Origin: Wenzhouxiangella sp.
GTDB lineage: Bacteria; Pseudomonadota; Gammaproteobacteria; Xanthomonadales; Wenzhouxiangellaceae
Length of the DNA stretch: 13,985 nt
Assembly: GCA_007121485.1 (NCBI GenBank)
Contig: SKKM01000146.1
Location: 1-13,985 of the forward strand
Reading direction: 5' to 3'
Shown here: positions 13,308 to 13,985 of the stretch, one piece after another
How positions within the stretch are numbered: the stretch's first letter is position 1
Layout: each line of letters opens with the position of its first letter
Made by a program: the position numbers and the translations under genes
Notes under the pieces: model-generated
Database searches by the model: none
The model's input: the letters and a program-made list of their open reading frames with translations, nothing else
What the model was told of the DNA's origin: nothing

Positions 13308-13985
13308 ATGTCTGCCCTGAACCCCCTGGATTTGTTCGACATCGATGCACAGCTGAGCGACGAGGAACGCATGATCCGCGACAGCGTGGCGCGCTTCGTC
13401 GACGAGAAAGCCCTGCCGCTGATAGCCGAATGCTTCGACGAGGGTCGCTTCCCGGCTGAACTGATTCCCGAGATCGCCGACCTGGGCCTGCTGGGCTCCA
13501 GCCTGGAAGGCTACGGCTGTGCCGGTCTCAATGCCGTCAGCTACGGCCTGATCTGCCAGGAACTGGAGCGCGGCGACTCAGGTCTGCGCAGCTTCGTCTC
13601 GGTCCAGTCCTCGCTGTGCATGTACCCGATCCACGCCTTCGGCACCGAAGCGCAGAAGGAACGCTGGTTGCCGGACATGGCGGCCGGCAAGGTCATCGGC
13701 TGCTTCGGCCTGACCGAGCCCCACGGCGGCTCCGATCCGGCCAACATGAAGACCCATGCCCGTCGCGACGGCGACGAGTGGATTCTCAACGGCGCCAAGA
13801 TGTGGATCACCAACGGCAACCTGGCCCAGATCGCCATCGTCTGGGCGCGCACCGAAGACGGCATCCAGGGCTTCATTGTCGAAACCGACTCGGCCGGCTT
13901 CGAGGCGCGCGAGGTCAAGGCCAAGATGTCGCTCAGGGCCTCGGTGACCTCGGAACTGTATTTCGACAACGTCCGGGTGCCGGAA
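13308..13985 (+). CDS. Glutaryl-CoA dehydrogenase-like acyl-CoA dehydrogenase, 3' end missing
   Basis: FAD enzyme of the acyl-CoA dehydrogenase superfamily; 226 residues are in the window and the frame is open to the right edge. Visible parts: helical N-terminal domain with LSDEERMIRDSVARFVDE, the stretch ELERGDSGLRSFVSVQSSL that is characteristic of the glutaryl-CoA dehydrogenase branch, FAD/substrate segment CFGLTEPHGGSDP (from residue 132), MWITNG (from 165), and SLRASVTSELYFDNVRVPE in the middle beta domain. Glutaryl-CoA dehydrogenase oxidises and decarboxylates glutaryl-CoA to crotonyl-CoA in lysine and tryptophan breakdown, passing electrons to electron-transfer flavoprotein. The catalytic glutamate lies in the missing C-terminal domain, so the substrate is inferred from overall resemblance. 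Start ATG 13308 gives a normal N-terminus with only weak ribosome binding sequence. It diverges from the cytochrome pair. Confidence 0.85.
   Translation, partial: MSALNPLDLFDIDAQLSDEERMIRDSVARFVDEKALPLIAECFDEGRFPAELIPEIADLGLLGSSLEGYGCAGLNAVSYGLICQELERGDSGLRSFVSVQSSLCMYPIHAFGTEAQKERWLPDMAAGKVIGCFGLTEPHGGSDPANMKTHARRDGDEWILNGAKMWITNGNLAQIAIVWARTEDGIQGFIVETDSAGFEAREVKAKMSLRASVTSELYFDNVRVPE

Noticed and set aside
1..13985. Mobile elements, CRISPR arrays, tRNA or rRNA genes, defence or biosynthetic islands
   Set aside because: No transposase, integrase, direct-repeat array, tRNA-like fold or unusual gene cluster was seen; apart from short spacers the window is filled by recognised core genes.

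Overview
The window is a dense, GC-rich stretch of chromosome from a gammaproteobacterium. The evidence is the gene order pheA-hisC-aroA-cmk-rpsA-ihfB (the aromatic amino acid / ribosomal protein S1 'supraoperon' known from Pseudomonas and relatives), followed by lapA-lapB, an O-antigen-type initiating glycosyltransferase, and an NfuA protein whose CxxC falls at the same residue numbers as in E. coli. The protein flavour and the lack of tyrA hint at a lineage near Xanthomonadales/Chromatiales (for example Wenzhouxiangella-like). That placement is inference, not something the sequence proves.

Layout. Positions 1-4185 (+) hold a tightly coupled biosynthetic block: the 3' part of pheA (P-protein), hisC (the HisC2/HisHb type), aroA (EPSP synthase) and cmk (cytidylate kinase). 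Each junction is a stop/start contact or a 4-base overlap. A 140-base leader with several hairpins precedes rpsA (4326-5996). A perfect 15-bp hairpin with a short T run separates rpsA from ihfB. After ihfB the same strand continues, with almost no spacing, into lapA and lapB (control of LPS synthesis), a WecA/WbpL-type polyprenyl-phosphate sugar-1-phosphate transferase, a WbpM/CapD-type UDP-sugar 4,6-dehydratase, an esterase-family alpha/beta hydrolase of unknown substrate, and nfuA (Fe-S carrier). A GC-rich hairpin closes this run at 12408-12433.

From 12497 to 13155 two small secreted monohaem cytochromes c lie on the minus strand, overlapping by ATGA. They are divergent from a glutaryl-CoA-dehydrogenase-like acyl-CoA dehydrogenase that starts at 13308 and runs off the right edge. 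The 152-base divergent spacer carries a perfect TATAAT for the cytochrome pair.

How the genes fit together: the first block supplies chorismate- and phenylalanine-pathway enzymes, a nucleotide kinase and the largest ribosomal protein. The second joins a nucleoid protein to the machinery that sets LPS amount (LapAB) and the enzymes that start and feed O-antigen-type glycan synthesis (WbpL/WbpM-like). Nothing here is a mobile element, CRISPR array, defence island, tRNA or rRNA. The window is mostly conserved core genome. Its most interesting parts are local: a tyrA-less supraoperon, an 18-bp tandem duplication in cmk that supplies a promoter-like -35, the rpsA leader, the rpsA/ihfB hairpin, a shrunken O-antigen locus, and a split two-haem cytochrome arrangement.
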